Shown: piece after piece, positions 25,548 through 34,189 of the stretch | Layout of the letters: each line of letters opens with the position of its first letter | Numbering within the stretch: the stretch's first letter is position 1 | Assembly: GCF_027270315.1 (NCBI RefSeq) | Contig: NZ_CP114413.1 | Coordinates: 8,618,001 to 8,682,000, forward strand | From: Streptomyces cinnabarinus | GTDB lineage: Bacteria; Actinomycetota; Actinomycetes; Streptomycetales; Streptomycetaceae | DNA length: 64,000 nt | Direction of reading: 5' to 3' | Made by a program: the position numbers and the translations under genes | Notes under the pieces: generated by a model | What the model was told of the DNA's origin: nothing | The model's input: the letters and a program-made list of their open reading frames with translations, nothing else | The model's database searches: none

Positions 25548-26096
25548 CTACCGTCTCGGTTCGTACCGCATCGCCACCGCCCCCGAGCCGTACTCCAGCC
25601 GACTCACCAGCTTCAGGTCGACACGCCGCGACAGCCCCGCGAACAACGTCGGACCGTGGCCCACCAGCCTGGGATGGACCACGAACTCGTACTCGTCGAT
25701 CAAGCCCAGCTCCGCCAGCGCCAGCGGGAGCTGCACGCCGCCGACGAACAGGCCCTCGCCCGGCTCCTGCTTGAGCCGCTGAACGGCTTCGCCCAGGTCG
25801 CCGCGCAGGAGTTCCGCGTTCCAGTCGACCTGTTCCAGGGTGCTCGACACGACGTATTTCTTCGCCGCGTCGATCGTCGCGGCGAAGGGTTCCATCCACT
25901 CAGGTCGCGCTCCCGCCGGTGCCGGGGGCCGCCAGGCCTCCTCCATCATTTCGTACGTCACTCGGCCGAAGAGGAGGGCATCGGCCCGGCCGATACTCTC
26001 GGCCGCGCGGCGGTGCATTTCTTCGTCCGGGGTGATTTCACGGTGATCGCAGCATCCGTCCAGGGTGACGTTGATGGAATACCGGAGAGGTCGCAT
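25548..26096 (-). CDS. Dihydrofolate reductase family protein (RibD C-terminal-like)
   Basis: A 182-residue protein of the DHFR/RibD-C fold. It starts LRYSINVTLDG, has ADALLFGRVTYEMM, then LKQEPGEGLFVGGVQLPLALAE, and ends with a DEYEFVVHPRLVGHGP strand. These are NADPH-dependent reductases of unknown substrate, abundant in Streptomyces. ATG 26096 begins the gene; it converges on the kinase gene with only 62 bp between, in which no clear terminator is seen. Confidence 0.87.
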   Translation of the reverse strand: MRPLRYSINVTLDGCCDHREITPDEEMHRRAAESIGRADALLFGRVTYEMMEEAWRPPAPAGARPEWMEPFAATIDAAKKYVVSSTLEQVDWNAELLRGDLGEAVQRLKQEPGEGLFVGGVQLPLALAELGLIDEYEFVVHPRLVGHGPTLFAGLSRRVDLKLVSRLEYGSGAVAMRYEPRR

Positions 26097-26264
26097 TTCG
26101 CGAGAGTACCGCCGATGGCCGGACCGGTCCGACGCATCGCCAGTCAGCGTGAGGATCGTTTCTCCGGTGAATTCCGCGAACCGAATGGTCGAACCCTCGT
26201 GCCGGTCCGTCGCTCCGATGCCGAATCCATGACGTCAAGTGGTGACGCCGGCGAGGGAGGCCTT

Positions 26265-27413
26265 ATGAGCGATGCGACGGGCGGCGGACCCGACAGGGAG
26301 CCATGGCTCACCAGGGTGCGGACGTGGTACGACACGAGGACGCCCATTCGTGCCTCGCGGGGCGAGATGGGGCCGTGGGAGCAGAAGGAGGCGGTGCGGG
26401 CACGAATCGCCGAACTGGAGGCGATCCTTGACGCTGCGGCCGTCCGTGCGTCGGCGGACAAGGAGCGTGCGGACGTGGCGGAGTCCTACGCCGTCAAGGC
26501 ACGCCACGAGCTCGTACAGGCCCAGTCCGCGCTCGCACACGACTCCCATCCACGCATGCGGGGGGCCGCACATCTGGGCGTCGCGCAGTCCCACGTCGAT
26601 TCCGCCATGAACCTCATGGTCTGGATGGCCTCCGGCGAGGACATCAAGGCGATGCTCCCCGACATGCTGGCGCTCATCGACGAGCATTTCGCTCCCAGGG
26701 ACCCACGGCGCATTCGCGCGACGGAGATCGCGCGCAGACTCCAGCACGACGACCAGAATCGTGGATTGCGCCTGGGCGAACGCGCCTTCCTCGCCGAGAC
26801 CGTCAGCCACGCCCGGCGACTGCTCCGCAAGGAAACACTGCGTGTGCGCAGTTTCGTGGGGATCGTGATGTCGGTGACGGTGGGCCTGTTTCTCGCCGCC
26901 ATCGGCGTCGCGGTGATGTCCTGCATCTGGGAGACCGCTATTCCGCTCTGCTTCACCCCGGAGATCAGCGGCGGACGGTACAAGGTGGTCTGTCCGTCCT
27001 TCAGCCAGGATTTCGAGGGGCCGCCCACCGCGGAGCAGATCGCCGACACCGCGCGCGCCCAGGACTATCTCATCATCGAGATCGTGGGCGTCCTGTCCGC
27101 CGCCATCGCCTCCGCGGCAGCGCTGAGACGGATCCGGGGGACGGCACTGCCGTACAACGTGCCGGTCGTACTGGCCCTGTTGAAGCTGCCGACCGGGGCC
27201 CTGACGGCGGGGCTCGGCCTGCTGCTCATGCGCGGCGGCTTCGTCCCGGGGCTCAGCGCTCTCGACTCCACCGCCCAGATCATCGCCTGGGCGATCATCT
27301 TCGGCTACTCCCAGCAACTGTTCACCAAATTCGTCGACAACCAGGGGCAAGCTGTACTGGACGCGGTCCGTGGCCCGAGCAGCCACCCCGGGAGTACGGG
27401 CCCGCACGCCTGA
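26265..27413 (+). CDS. Hypothetical membrane protein with coiled-coil region
   Basis: A 382-residue protein. The cytoplasmic N-terminal half (about 1-200) contains a helical heptad region (AVRARIAELEAILDAAAVRA and onward to about 85), and the C-terminal half has four membrane segments (about 205-228, 270-292, 300-322, 330-350). Two Cys lie in the loop after the first segment. I do not recognise the family. GAGGGAGG lies 4 nt before ATG 26265. A hairpin follows the gene. Confidence 0.7.
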   Translation: MSDATGGGPDREPWLTRVRTWYDTRTPIRASRGEMGPWEQKEAVRARIAELEAILDAAAVRASADKERADVAESYAVKARHELVQAQSALAHDSHPRMRGAAHLGVAQSHVDSAMNLMVWMASGEDIKAMLPDMLALIDEHFAPRDPRRIRATEIARRLQHDDQNRGLRLGERAFLAETVSHARRLLRKETLRVRSFVGIVMSVTVGLFLAAIGVAVMSCIWETAIPLCFTPEISGGRYKVVCPSFSQDFEGPPTAEQIADTARAQDYLIIEIVGVLSAAIASAAALRRIRGTALPYNVPVVLALLKLPTGALTAGLGLLLMRGGFVPGLSALDSTAQIIAWAIIFGYSQQLFTKFVDNQGQAVLDAVRGPSSHPGSTGPHA

Positions 27414-27429
27414 CGGGAGCGCCGTCAGG
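27409..27429. terminator. Bidirectional terminator hairpin
   Basis: CCTGACGG at 27409-27416 and CCGTCAGG at 27422-27429 form a perfect 8-bp stem with a 5-nt loop. It spans the stops of the convergent membrane-protein gene (27413) and MFS gene (27425). Confidence 0.65.
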
Positions 27430-28663
27430 TCGGGAGCGGTGGGGCGTGCCGTACGGCGGGGCTGGCCGTGGCGACCGCGGCGGTTGTGAGCATCATCGCG
27501 GTCAGGACGACGACGGAGCCGACCGGGCCGAGCGCGGTGAGGAGGTAGCCGGCGCCCAGGGAGGCCAGGGGCATGACGCCCCAGGACAGGGTCATGGCCG
27601 CGCTCATGACGCGCCCCAGCAGCTCGTTGGGGACCAGCAGAGTTCCGTAGCTGATGATCACCACGTTCCACAGCGGTCCGATGAAGGCACAGGCGGCACC
27701 GATGGTCCCGATCAGCAGCGGGCTGGAGGTGAGGGCGAACAGGGGGAGCAGCGCGGCCCAGATCCAGTTGACGCCGATGATGACGGTTCTGGGGGTGAAG
27801 TGACGATGGAGCCGGGCGGCCGCGAGTGCGCCGAGCAGGCCGCCCCCGCTGTAGATGCCGAGCATCAGGCCGATGGTGGTGGACGTGGCGCCGTGGTGCT
27901 GGGCGAGGACCACGATGATCAGTACCAGGGCCTGGAAGACGAGGTTGCTCATGGCGATCAGCAGCATCGCCGCTCGGATGAAGGGATGCCGCCAGATCCA
28001 GCGCAGACCCGCGGTCGCCGCCTGCCACAGGGGTTCCGCCGGTGCCGTCGTCCGGTTCCGCAACTCGCCGCGCAGGAACAGCAGTCCGATTACGGCCACG
28101 GCGTAGGAGAGCGCGTCGACGAGGAACGGTACGGCGCGGCCGACGCCGAAGAGCAGGCCGCCCAGGGGAGGCCCGGCCAGCGCCGCACCGCGACTGCGGG
28201 CCTCGTTGTGGGCTATCGCGGTGGGCAGCAGCGCCGCCGGGACGATGGTGGGAAGGGCGGCGCGCTCGGCCAGCCCGAAGAAGACGAAGCACAGCCCCTG
28301 CAGGAAGGCGACCACGGCGAGGTGCGCGACCGTGGGGGTGCCCGCCCACAGGGCGATCGGGACGGTGGATATGGCCAGTCCCGCGCAGACTTCGCTGACC
28401 AGCAGGATTCTGCGGCGATTCCATCGGTCCACCAGCGGTCCGGCGGGCAGATGCGCGATGAGGTACGGCAGGGTGCCGGCGGCGCCCACGATTCCGGCGT
28501 CGGAGGGCGATCCCGTCGTCGCGAGCACGAGCAGCGGCATCGCCGTCCCGCTGATCTGGGCGCCCAGGGTCGACACGACCTGACCGCTCCACAGCGCGAG
28601 GAAGTCGCGGTTGCGCCACAACGACGGCTGCTCGGCGGTGTCTCGTGCGGCGGGGTCGGTCAT
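27425..28663 (-). CDS. MFS transporter (enterobactin/EntS-like exporter group)
   Basis: A 412-residue major facilitator protein with 12 predicted membrane segments. The start SLWRNRDFLALWSGQVVSTLG and the A-like motif GPLVDRWNRRRILL place it in the MFS_3/EntS-type drug and siderophore exporter group. ATG 28663 overlaps the stop of the ArsR-like gene (ATGA), so the regulator probably represses this exporter. The substrate is unknown. Confidence 0.88.
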   Translation of the reverse strand: MTDPAARDTAEQPSLWRNRDFLALWSGQVVSTLGAQISGTAMPLLVLATTGSPSDAGIVGAAGTLPYLIAHLPAGPLVDRWNRRRILLVSEVCAGLAISTVPIALWAGTPTVAHLAVVAFLQGLCFVFFGLAERAALPTIVPAALLPTAIAHNEARSRGAALAGPPLGGLLFGVGRAVPFLVDALSYAVAVIGLLFLRGELRNRTTAPAEPLWQAATAGLRWIWRHPFIRAAMLLIAMSNLVFQALVLIIVVLAQHHGATSTTIGLMLGIYSGGGLLGALAAARLHRHFTPRTVIIGVNWIWAALLPLFALTSSPLLIGTIGAACAFIGPLWNVVIISYGTLLVPNELLGRVMSAAMTLSWGVMPLASLGAGYLLTALGPVGSVVVLTAMMLTTAAVATASPAVRHAPPLPT

Positions 28664-29235
28664 GACGTGTCCCCCTGCTCGGGGGTGGGGAACGCGTGGA
28701 ACACCACGGTGACGTGCCGGCTGCCGTGGGATGCCTGCCCGGGCTCGCGGTGCCAGCGGTTGAGGAAGGCGATGTACTCCTCGCCGAACCGGGCCAGTTC
28801 CTCGGCGGTGAGCGTGGTGCTGCCGAAGGAGTGCATGGCCGCGGCGGCGAACTCGCCGAACGCCTCCCGGCCGGTCAGGTACGAGGTCAGAGCGCGGTCG
28901 GCGCCCTCCATCCACTGCCGCCCGATCTCCTCGGCGGCTGCGGCGACTTCGGGATCCGCCGGGCGGCGAGGCAGCCGTACGTCCTGCGGTACGGCTCTCC
29001 AGTACTTGCGGCGCCCGGACGAACGAGCCGAGTCCTCCTCGATGAACCCGAACCGGGCCAGTTGCCGCAGGTGATAGCTGGTGGCGCCGCGGTCCTCGTC
29101 GAACTCGACGGCCAGGTCGGCGGACGTGGCCGGGCCGTGCCGCTGGAGCCGGGTCAGCAACTGTTGGCGCAGGGGGTGAGCCAGGGCCTTGAGCGCGTCG
29201 ATGTCGGACAGCACGCGGGGTTGTTGGTCGGACAC
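28660..29235 (-). CDS. ArsR/SmtB-like helix-turn-helix transcriptional regulator
   Basis: A winged-helix regulator of about 191 residues. ALKALAHPLRQQLLTRLQRHG and DRGATSYHLRQLARFGFIEED form the HTH_20/ArsR domain (about 5-90); the rest is a helical effector part seen in streptomycete exporter-linked regulators. GTG 29235 is preferred. A TAGATA -10-like element lies just upstream, suggesting leaderless expression; a TTG at 29256 is the alternative. It is coupled to the MFS gene. Confidence 0.85.
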   Translation of the reverse strand: MSDQQPRVLSDIDALKALAHPLRQQLLTRLQRHGPATSADLAVEFDEDRGATSYHLRQLARFGFIEEDSARSSGRRKYWRAVPQDVRLPRRPADPEVAAAAEEIGRQWMEGADRALTSYLTGREAFGEFAAAAMHSFGSTTLTAEELARFGEEYIAFLNRWHREPGQASHGSRHVTVVFHAFPTPEQGDTS

Positions 29236-29237
29236 GA

Positions 29238-29269
29238 TGAGAAGATATCTATGCAAAGAAAGTTTCTCA
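29238..29269. promoter_or_regulatory. Possible operator of the ArsR-like gene
   Basis: TGAGAA at 29238-29243 and TTCTCA at 29264-29269 form a dyad around an unusually AT-rich centre that includes the palindrome AGATATCT. It lies immediately upstream of the ArsR-like start and may be its autoregulatory site. Confidence 0.35.
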
Positions 29270-29299
29270 ATGCTGGGCGCGCTGCGAAAGCGCTCCGGT

Positions 29300-29347
29300 G
29301 CAGATCGATCTCAGGGCAGATCGACGTCAGCGCAGATCGAGCAGCAT
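29300..29347. repeat. Three 16-bp tandem repeats (GCAGATCGA core)
   Basis: GCAGATCGA recurs at 29300, 29316 and 29332, exactly 16 bp apart; the remaining 7 bp of each unit vary. The array covers the last codons and stop of the GNAT gene. It may reflect replication slippage at the gene end or hold phased protein sites. Confidence 0.5.
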
Positions 29348-29911
29348 CACGTCATGGACGTCCGCGCTCGCGCCCCACAGCCGAGCCTCGCCGATCTTGC
29401 GGTACCCCCACGCCCGGTAAGCGGCCGGTGCCTTGCTCGCCGGGTGGACGTTAAGCAGTACCCGCTCGGCGTCGACGCCTTCGAGCAGCGTCCGGTGCAG
29501 ACGCCCCGCGACCCCCTGCCCACGCCACGCTTCGCGCACGGCGAGTTCGATGAGCCCGAAAGTCCGGCGCCCGTCCTCGCGCCGCATGTCGTCGGGCACG
29601 GGCTCGGTCAGTTCGTCCCACCACACCGTGTCGGGCCCGAGCGGGAAGCCGTACGCCATACCGATCGGCCCGCCGCTCTCGGTGCGGGCCAACACCGCGC
29701 GGAAGGCGGGCCGTTGAGCCAGTGCGGGGAAGCGCCGGAAGGCGGCCGCGACGTCGTCCTCGGTCTCGTGGTACGGAGCCTCGGCGAACGCCTCCGCGTA
29801 GATCAGCCTGAAGGCGTCCTCGGCCCGCACCGCGGCCGCTCCGTCCAGGGGCTCCAGCACCACAAGAGCAGGCGCTCCGGCACCGCGTCGGCTGCCGTCC
29901 TCACACACCAC
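29327..29911 (-). CDS. GNAT family N-acetyltransferase
   Basis: A 194-residue acetyltransferase. The acetyl-CoA motif is IELAVREAWRGQGVAGRLHRTL, followed by NVHPASKAPAAYRAWGYRKIG. The substrate is unknown. GTG 29911 overlaps the stop of the upstream DUF4139 gene by 11 bp, so it is the last gene of that operon. Its 3' end runs into a 16-bp tandem repeat. Confidence 0.85.
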   Translation of the reverse strand: MVCEDGSRRGAGAPALVVLEPLDGAAAVRAEDAFRLIYAEAFAEAPYHETEDDVAAAFRRFPALAQRPAFRAVLARTESGGPIGMAYGFPLGPDTVWWDELTEPVPDDMRREDGRRTFGLIELAVREAWRGQGVAGRLHRTLLEGVDAERVLLNVHPASKAPAAYRAWGYRKIGEARLWGASADVHDVMLLDLR

Positions 29912-31460
29912 TGACCTTGCCGCTCGCGGAAATCTCGTACACGAGGGTGACCGTGCGGCGGCCGCCGGGCGGCAGGGCGATGTCCCAGCGGGCGATGCCC
30001 TCGTCGTCCACCGTGTCGGGGAGCGGGGAACAGTCCTCCTTGCGCAGGCGTACGTCCACCGCCGAGACCTCGGAGACCGGAATCCGTTCCCGCAGCACGA
30101 CCGTCTGATCGCCCCGCGCCCCGGGAGCGGAGAAGCGGGACAGGTGCAGGCGCACCGAGTGGGTCACCGTGGTGCGTTGGGTCATGGTGGCGGTGTCGCG
30201 GGACTCCTCGGCGTACCGCAGCACCCGGTAGTCGTCGTGGCTGCCGAAGGCGAGCTCGACGGGCCCGCCGGGAGCGGTGAAGTCCAGTGCGCCCCGGCCG
30301 CTGAACCCGCTGCCGCGCACCAGGTCCACGGGACCGGCCAGCAGCGCGTGCCCGGAGGAGTTGTCGAACCGCACCACCTGGGTGACCAGCGGGGACAGTT
30401 CGGGGGAGCAGGCGTACTCGCTGCTCGCCGGCGTGGCGGCGGAGGAGAGCGGCACACGGTGGGCGCGTCCGTCGGCGGGGACGGAGACCGGCGCGGCAGA
30501 GCGCAGCACCCTCGTTTCACCGCCGTCGTCCACGCCGGGCAGGCCGAGCACGGGGGCCGGGCCGAGGTCGGCGATCTCCTGCTCGCGCACCTCCACCTCG
30601 ACCGTGCGCCGTTCGGCGGGGGAGCGGTCGGTCAGCGTCAGCCGGTCCTCGACGAGGCGCGGCGGCTCGTTGGCCGCGGCCGAGCGGGCCGTGGACAGCG
30701 TCAGGGCCACGTCGGACCAGTCCTCGCCGGTGCCCTGCCACACCATGGCGTCCGTCTCCAGCGTCACCGTGTCCCCGTCGAGCACGGCCCGGTAGGCGGG
30801 GCGCCACAGCGCGCAGGGGACGAGGTGGGTCAGCCGCAGCCGTGCCTGCCCCGCGACGTCGGACCGGACGGCCAGCTCGACATGACCGAGCAGCTCGGCG
30901 GGCCGCTGCTCGGACAGATGGACGGCGTGCTCGGTCTCCCGGAGTTCGGTGGCGAGCTCCGTCAGCCGGGCCTGCGTGGTGCGCAACTCCTCGCCGCGGG
31001 CGTCGCGTTCGTCGTCCACGCGGTCGAGTTCCGCGCTCCAGCGGGCAGTTTCCGTCTCACCCGTACCGGCTCCCTCGCCGATCTCGCGCAGCAGATCGGT
31101 GGCGAGCTTGCCCAGCACGTCGAGGCGGGTGCGCAGCCGGTCGGTCCGCTGCTCCAGCGCGAACTGCTCTTCCTCCAGGGCGTGTACCCGCAGCTGGAGC
31201 GCCGAGTCGTCGGCGGTGGGCAGCGGTCCGCGCGGTGTCCAGGCACGCACGATGCGGGCGTCGAGAACGCTCGCCTCATGGTCGGCGGTCAGCTCGGCGT
31301 GCAGCGTGCGGTCGACCGCCAGCGCGCTGACCGGTCCCAGGCGCAGCCGTTGCACGCCCGCCCGCAGATCCAGGGTGAGGGTGCGTTCGACCTGGGCGCG
31401 GTCCTCCAGGCAGGTGACGGCGGTGATGGGGGCGGGGATCAGTTCCGGATCCGTGGACAT
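29901..31460 (-). CDS. DUF4139 domain-containing protein (MuiA-like), copy 2
   Basis: A 519-residue protein. An N-terminal DUF4140-like beta region (about 1-75; CLEDRAQVERTLTLDLRAGVQRL) is followed by a long coiled coil (about 85-195) and a DUF4139 beta-rich C-terminal half (about 200-519; LWRPAYRAVLDGDTV, WQGTGEDWSDVALTLSTA). The family is named after the mucoidy inhibitor MuiA; its function is unknown. There is no signal peptide. ATG 31460 has AGGAG upstream. It lies 8 bp after a paralogue, so the two form a pair. Confidence 0.85.
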   Translation of the reverse strand: MSTDPELIPAPITAVTCLEDRAQVERTLTLDLRAGVQRLRLGPVSALAVDRTLHAELTADHEASVLDARIVRAWTPRGPLPTADDSALQLRVHALEEEQFALEQRTDRLRTRLDVLGKLATDLLREIGEGAGTGETETARWSAELDRVDDERDARGEELRTTQARLTELATELRETEHAVHLSEQRPAELLGHVELAVRSDVAGQARLRLTHLVPCALWRPAYRAVLDGDTVTLETDAMVWQGTGEDWSDVALTLSTARSAAANEPPRLVEDRLTLTDRSPAERRTVEVEVREQEIADLGPAPVLGLPGVDDGGETRVLRSAAPVSVPADGRAHRVPLSSAATPASSEYACSPELSPLVTQVVRFDNSSGHALLAGPVDLVRGSGFSGRGALDFTAPGGPVELAFGSHDDYRVLRYAEESRDTATMTQRTTVTHSVRLHLSRFSAPGARGDQTVVLRERIPVSEVSAVDVRLRKEDCSPLPDTVDDEGIARWDIALPPGGRRTVTLVYEISASGKVSGV

Positions 31461-31468
31461 GGTGTGTG

Positions 31469-33556
31469 TCAGCTCCTGCGGTTGCCGCCGACCAGGGCCT
31501 TCGCGGCCGGGATACGGATTTCGTAGCCGCCGTGCAGGGCGGCGGTGCCGCCGGGCGGCAGCTCGACCCGCCACACGCGAGTGCCCGGGGCATGGTGATC
31601 GGGTCCGGCGCCGTCGTCCGGAACCGTCCAGTCGGCTGCCCGCTCGTCGATCCGCACCTCCTGATCGGAGGTGACCGGCACCTGCTCGCGGACCTCGACG
31701 GAGACGGGCCGGGCGAGCCGGTTGGCCAGGTCCACCTGTACGCGGTGGTCCAGCACGGTGACGTTGTTGCGCAGGCCCGCCGTCGACTCGTTGAGGTGCG
31801 TACGCCGGGTGACCTGGACGCCCTCCGCGGGCCCGAGGCCCATCCGGCGGACGCCGCCGGGTGCGAGCGTGGGCAGCGCGGCGGTCAGCAGGAAGTCGTC
31901 GTCGACGGTGACCTCCACCGGACCGGCCAGCAGCGCCTGATCGGTGGCGTTGGACAGCACGAGTGTCCCGTACACCCGCTGCTCCACGGACGGCACGCAC
32001 AGGTACTCGGTGCGCAGACCGACCGGGATCTCGCTGATGGTGACGGTGTGCCAGGTGCCGTCCGAGGGGATGTCCGCGCGGGCGACGGCGTCATAGCGAT
32101 GGTCGAAGGAACCCGCCGACACACGAGGGCGCACCGCATGCCCGGGCAGCGGCAGCGCGGCCACCGTCTCGGCACGACGGCGGTGTTCGGCCGCGACCGG
32201 GTCGGACGGCGCGGCCGGGAAGAGGCGGCCCCTGCGGCTCGCGGGGTCGTCCGGGCCGCTGAGATACAGCGCGGCGTAGTCGAGTTCGTCGCCGGAGGGC
32301 CGCGGCGGACCGGTCACCGGTGCGGGGGGTGCCTGCGGAGGCGGGGCCATCGGGCCGGAGGGGGCCGGTGGCATGGCGGGGGGAGGGGCGGCCGGGGCGC
32401 GGCCCGTCCGGGCGCGGGCGGGCTGCGGCGGCGCCTGCGCGAAGGCGGGCATGGCGCGGTCGGGCGCCGCCGACTGCGGCGGGAGGCCGCCCGGTTCGGC
32501 GGGCCGCGGGGGCGCTCCGCCGTACGAGGGTGCGACCGGGGGAGGAGGGAGGGGGCCGCCGACGACCGCCGGGGGCGCGCTCCCGGCGGCGGCCGCTACG
32601 GCGCCGGATCGCGGTCGGGGCCGCGGGCCCGCCGAGTCGTACCCGGTGAACAGGTCGCCCAGGCCCGCGGGAGGCTCCCGCCAGCCGGACGGCGCGGCGA
32701 CGGGCTGACGGCGGCCGATCCGCAGCGAGCGCAGTTTCGGCAGGTCGGTGCGGCGCCGCAGATCGGCGGTGGCCAGCGCGATGCGCACCCCGGTCCAGTC
32801 CTCGCCGGTGCGCTGCGCGACCGAGGCACGCAGCACCAGGCTGCCGGAGTCGGCGCTCTGCCGGTAGGCCAGCCGGTACGCCGGTACCCAGACGGCGCCC
32901 GGAACGCCGTACTCCAGCTCCAGTTCCACCTCACCGGATCCGTCGAGGGTCAGCACCGCGCAGACCGTGGTCGCCACGTGGGCGGAGGGCTTGTCGGTGG
33001 TGCCCCGGGCCAAGCGGTCGGCCGCGACGGTGAGTTCGTGCTCGGCGCGGCGCACCTCCGCCTCCAGCTCGGCGAGGCGGCCGTGCAGGGTCGTCAGCCG
33101 TTCGTCCACGAAGTCGGCGAGCGCCAGCCACGCCTCGGCGGGAGTGCGACGGTGCGGGTCGTCCCGCTTGCGCGGCGGCGGAACCGGGCGCAGGTCCGTG
33201 ATCTCCTTGATGCGGGCGAGCAGCCGGTCGCGGCGCCCTCGCACCGCGTCATGGGCGTCGCGCAGCCGCTCCACCTCCTGCCGCAACGCGTCGGAGGAAT
33301 CCGCGCCGGACGGCTCGGCGTCTACCTCCACCCGCACCTCGGTGACCCGGACACCGCTGTCTCCGACCACGCGGGCGCGCAGCGAGCCCGGGTCGATCGA
33401 GCGCGGCAGCCCCGTGACCCGCACTCGCCCCTGCGGCGGCACGGAGCCGCTCGTCAGACGGCTGCACATCGCGCCCTGCGCGTACACCACGACCGCGTCC
33501 AGGGCCGAGCCCCACCGCGGTGTCTCCTCGGACTTCATCCGTTCCGCCCCCGTCAT
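31469..33556 (-). CDS. DUF4139 domain-containing protein (MuiA-like), copy 1, with Pro-rich insert
   Basis: A 695-residue paralogue of the next gene. The order is an N-terminal beta region (about 1-75; AVVVYAQGAMCSRL), coiled coil (about 85-190), first DUF4139 half (about 200-275; VWVPAYRLAYRQSAD, TGEDWTGVRIALATADL), a long Pro/Ala/Gly-rich low-complexity stretch (about 285-445), then the second DUF4139 half to the end. The insert separates two halves that are contiguous in the partner. ATG 33556 is used; an in-frame ATG at 33538 is possible because neither has a clear ribosome binding site. The role is unknown. Confidence 0.82.
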   Translation of the reverse strand: MTGAERMKSEETPRWGSALDAVVVYAQGAMCSRLTSGSVPPQGRVRVTGLPRSIDPGSLRARVVGDSGVRVTEVRVEVDAEPSGADSSDALRQEVERLRDAHDAVRGRRDRLLARIKEITDLRPVPPPRKRDDPHRRTPAEAWLALADFVDERLTTLHGRLAELEAEVRRAEHELTVAADRLARGTTDKPSAHVATTVCAVLTLDGSGEVELELEYGVPGAVWVPAYRLAYRQSADSGSLVLRASVAQRTGEDWTGVRIALATADLRRRTDLPKLRSLRIGRRQPVAAPSGWREPPAGLGDLFTGYDSAGPRPRPRSGAVAAAAGSAPPAVVGGPLPPPPVAPSYGGAPPRPAEPGGLPPQSAAPDRAMPAFAQAPPQPARARTGRAPAAPPPAMPPAPSGPMAPPPQAPPAPVTGPPRPSGDELDYAALYLSGPDDPASRRGRLFPAAPSDPVAAEHRRRAETVAALPLPGHAVRPRVSAGSFDHRYDAVARADIPSDGTWHTVTISEIPVGLRTEYLCVPSVEQRVYGTLVLSNATDQALLAGPVEVTVDDDFLLTAALPTLAPGGVRRMGLGPAEGVQVTRRTHLNESTAGLRNNVTVLDHRVQVDLANRLARPVSVEVREQVPVTSDQEVRIDERAADWTVPDDGAGPDHHAPGTRVWRVELPPGGTAALHGGYEIRIPAAKALVGGNRRS

Positions 33557-33655
33557 GTCCGTGCCGGCCGAAGCCTAGCGCCCGTGGCGGGGATGGCCGA
33601 AAGCATCCCCCGGGCCGGCCCGTTCGGGCCGAATGTGCCGCCGTCGCACGCCGCG

Positions 33656-34063
33656 TCAGAGTTTGCAGAAGCCCGACGCCTTGAGCGCGTCGTTGATCCT
33701 CGCGGCCTGCTCCTCCGTGGTCGTCACGTCCTTGTACGTGAACCGCTGTGCGGCGAGGTAGTCGAGCATGCCCGCGCCCCCGTTGATCGCCGAGCACTGA
33801 TTGCGGGCCGCGTCGATCGCCTCGTCCTCGTACCGCACGACGTCCGGTGCCGCGTCCGCCAGGGTGTCGAGGAGGTCCTGGCGGTCGGCGCCGATCGGCT
33901 CCGGCGGGATGCCCGCGGCGGCCGCGGCGGCGTCCTTGTCCTCCTGGGAGACCTCACTCGCGGTGGTCTCCGACTCGGAGCTGGGCTGGTCGGTGCTGCT
34001 GGAACAGGCGGTGAGCGCGCAGGCGAGCGCGAAGGCGGCGACAGCGGCAGTGCGGATGCGCAT
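33656..34063 (-). CDS. Lipoprotein, DUF732-like
   Basis: A 135-residue lipoprotein with signal peptide and lipobox LTAC (Cys near residue 20), followed by a Ser/Thr/Glu-rich linker and a small helical domain with two Cys (NQCSAING and SGFCKL) that could pair. The form is like the short DUF732 proteins of actinobacteria. Function unknown. Confidence 0.72.
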   Translation of the reverse strand: MRIRTAAVAAFALACALTACSSSTDQPSSESETTASEVSQEDKDAAAAAAGIPPEPIGADRQDLLDTLADAAPDVVRYEDEAIDAARNQCSAINGGAGMLDYLAAQRFTYKDVTTTEEQAARINDALKASGFCKL

Positions 34064-34189
34064 GGTACCCCTCGAGTGCAGTTGCGGAGGGGCATCATTG
34101 CGCTGGTTGTGGCCGAACGGTACAGGGTGTGTCGGTACTGTGACCTTCCGCGTTTGTCACGACCGGACCGTTCCGTGCCTGATGAATCG

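Noticed and set aside
26235..28619. Minus-strand frame spanning the membrane-protein and MFS genes
   Set aside because: Arg/Pro-rich shadow crossing a terminator hairpin; no domains.
29300..29347. Possible CRISPR-like array
   Set aside because: Units are only 16 bp with a 7-bp variable part, there are three copies, they overlap coding sequence, and no cas genes are present.
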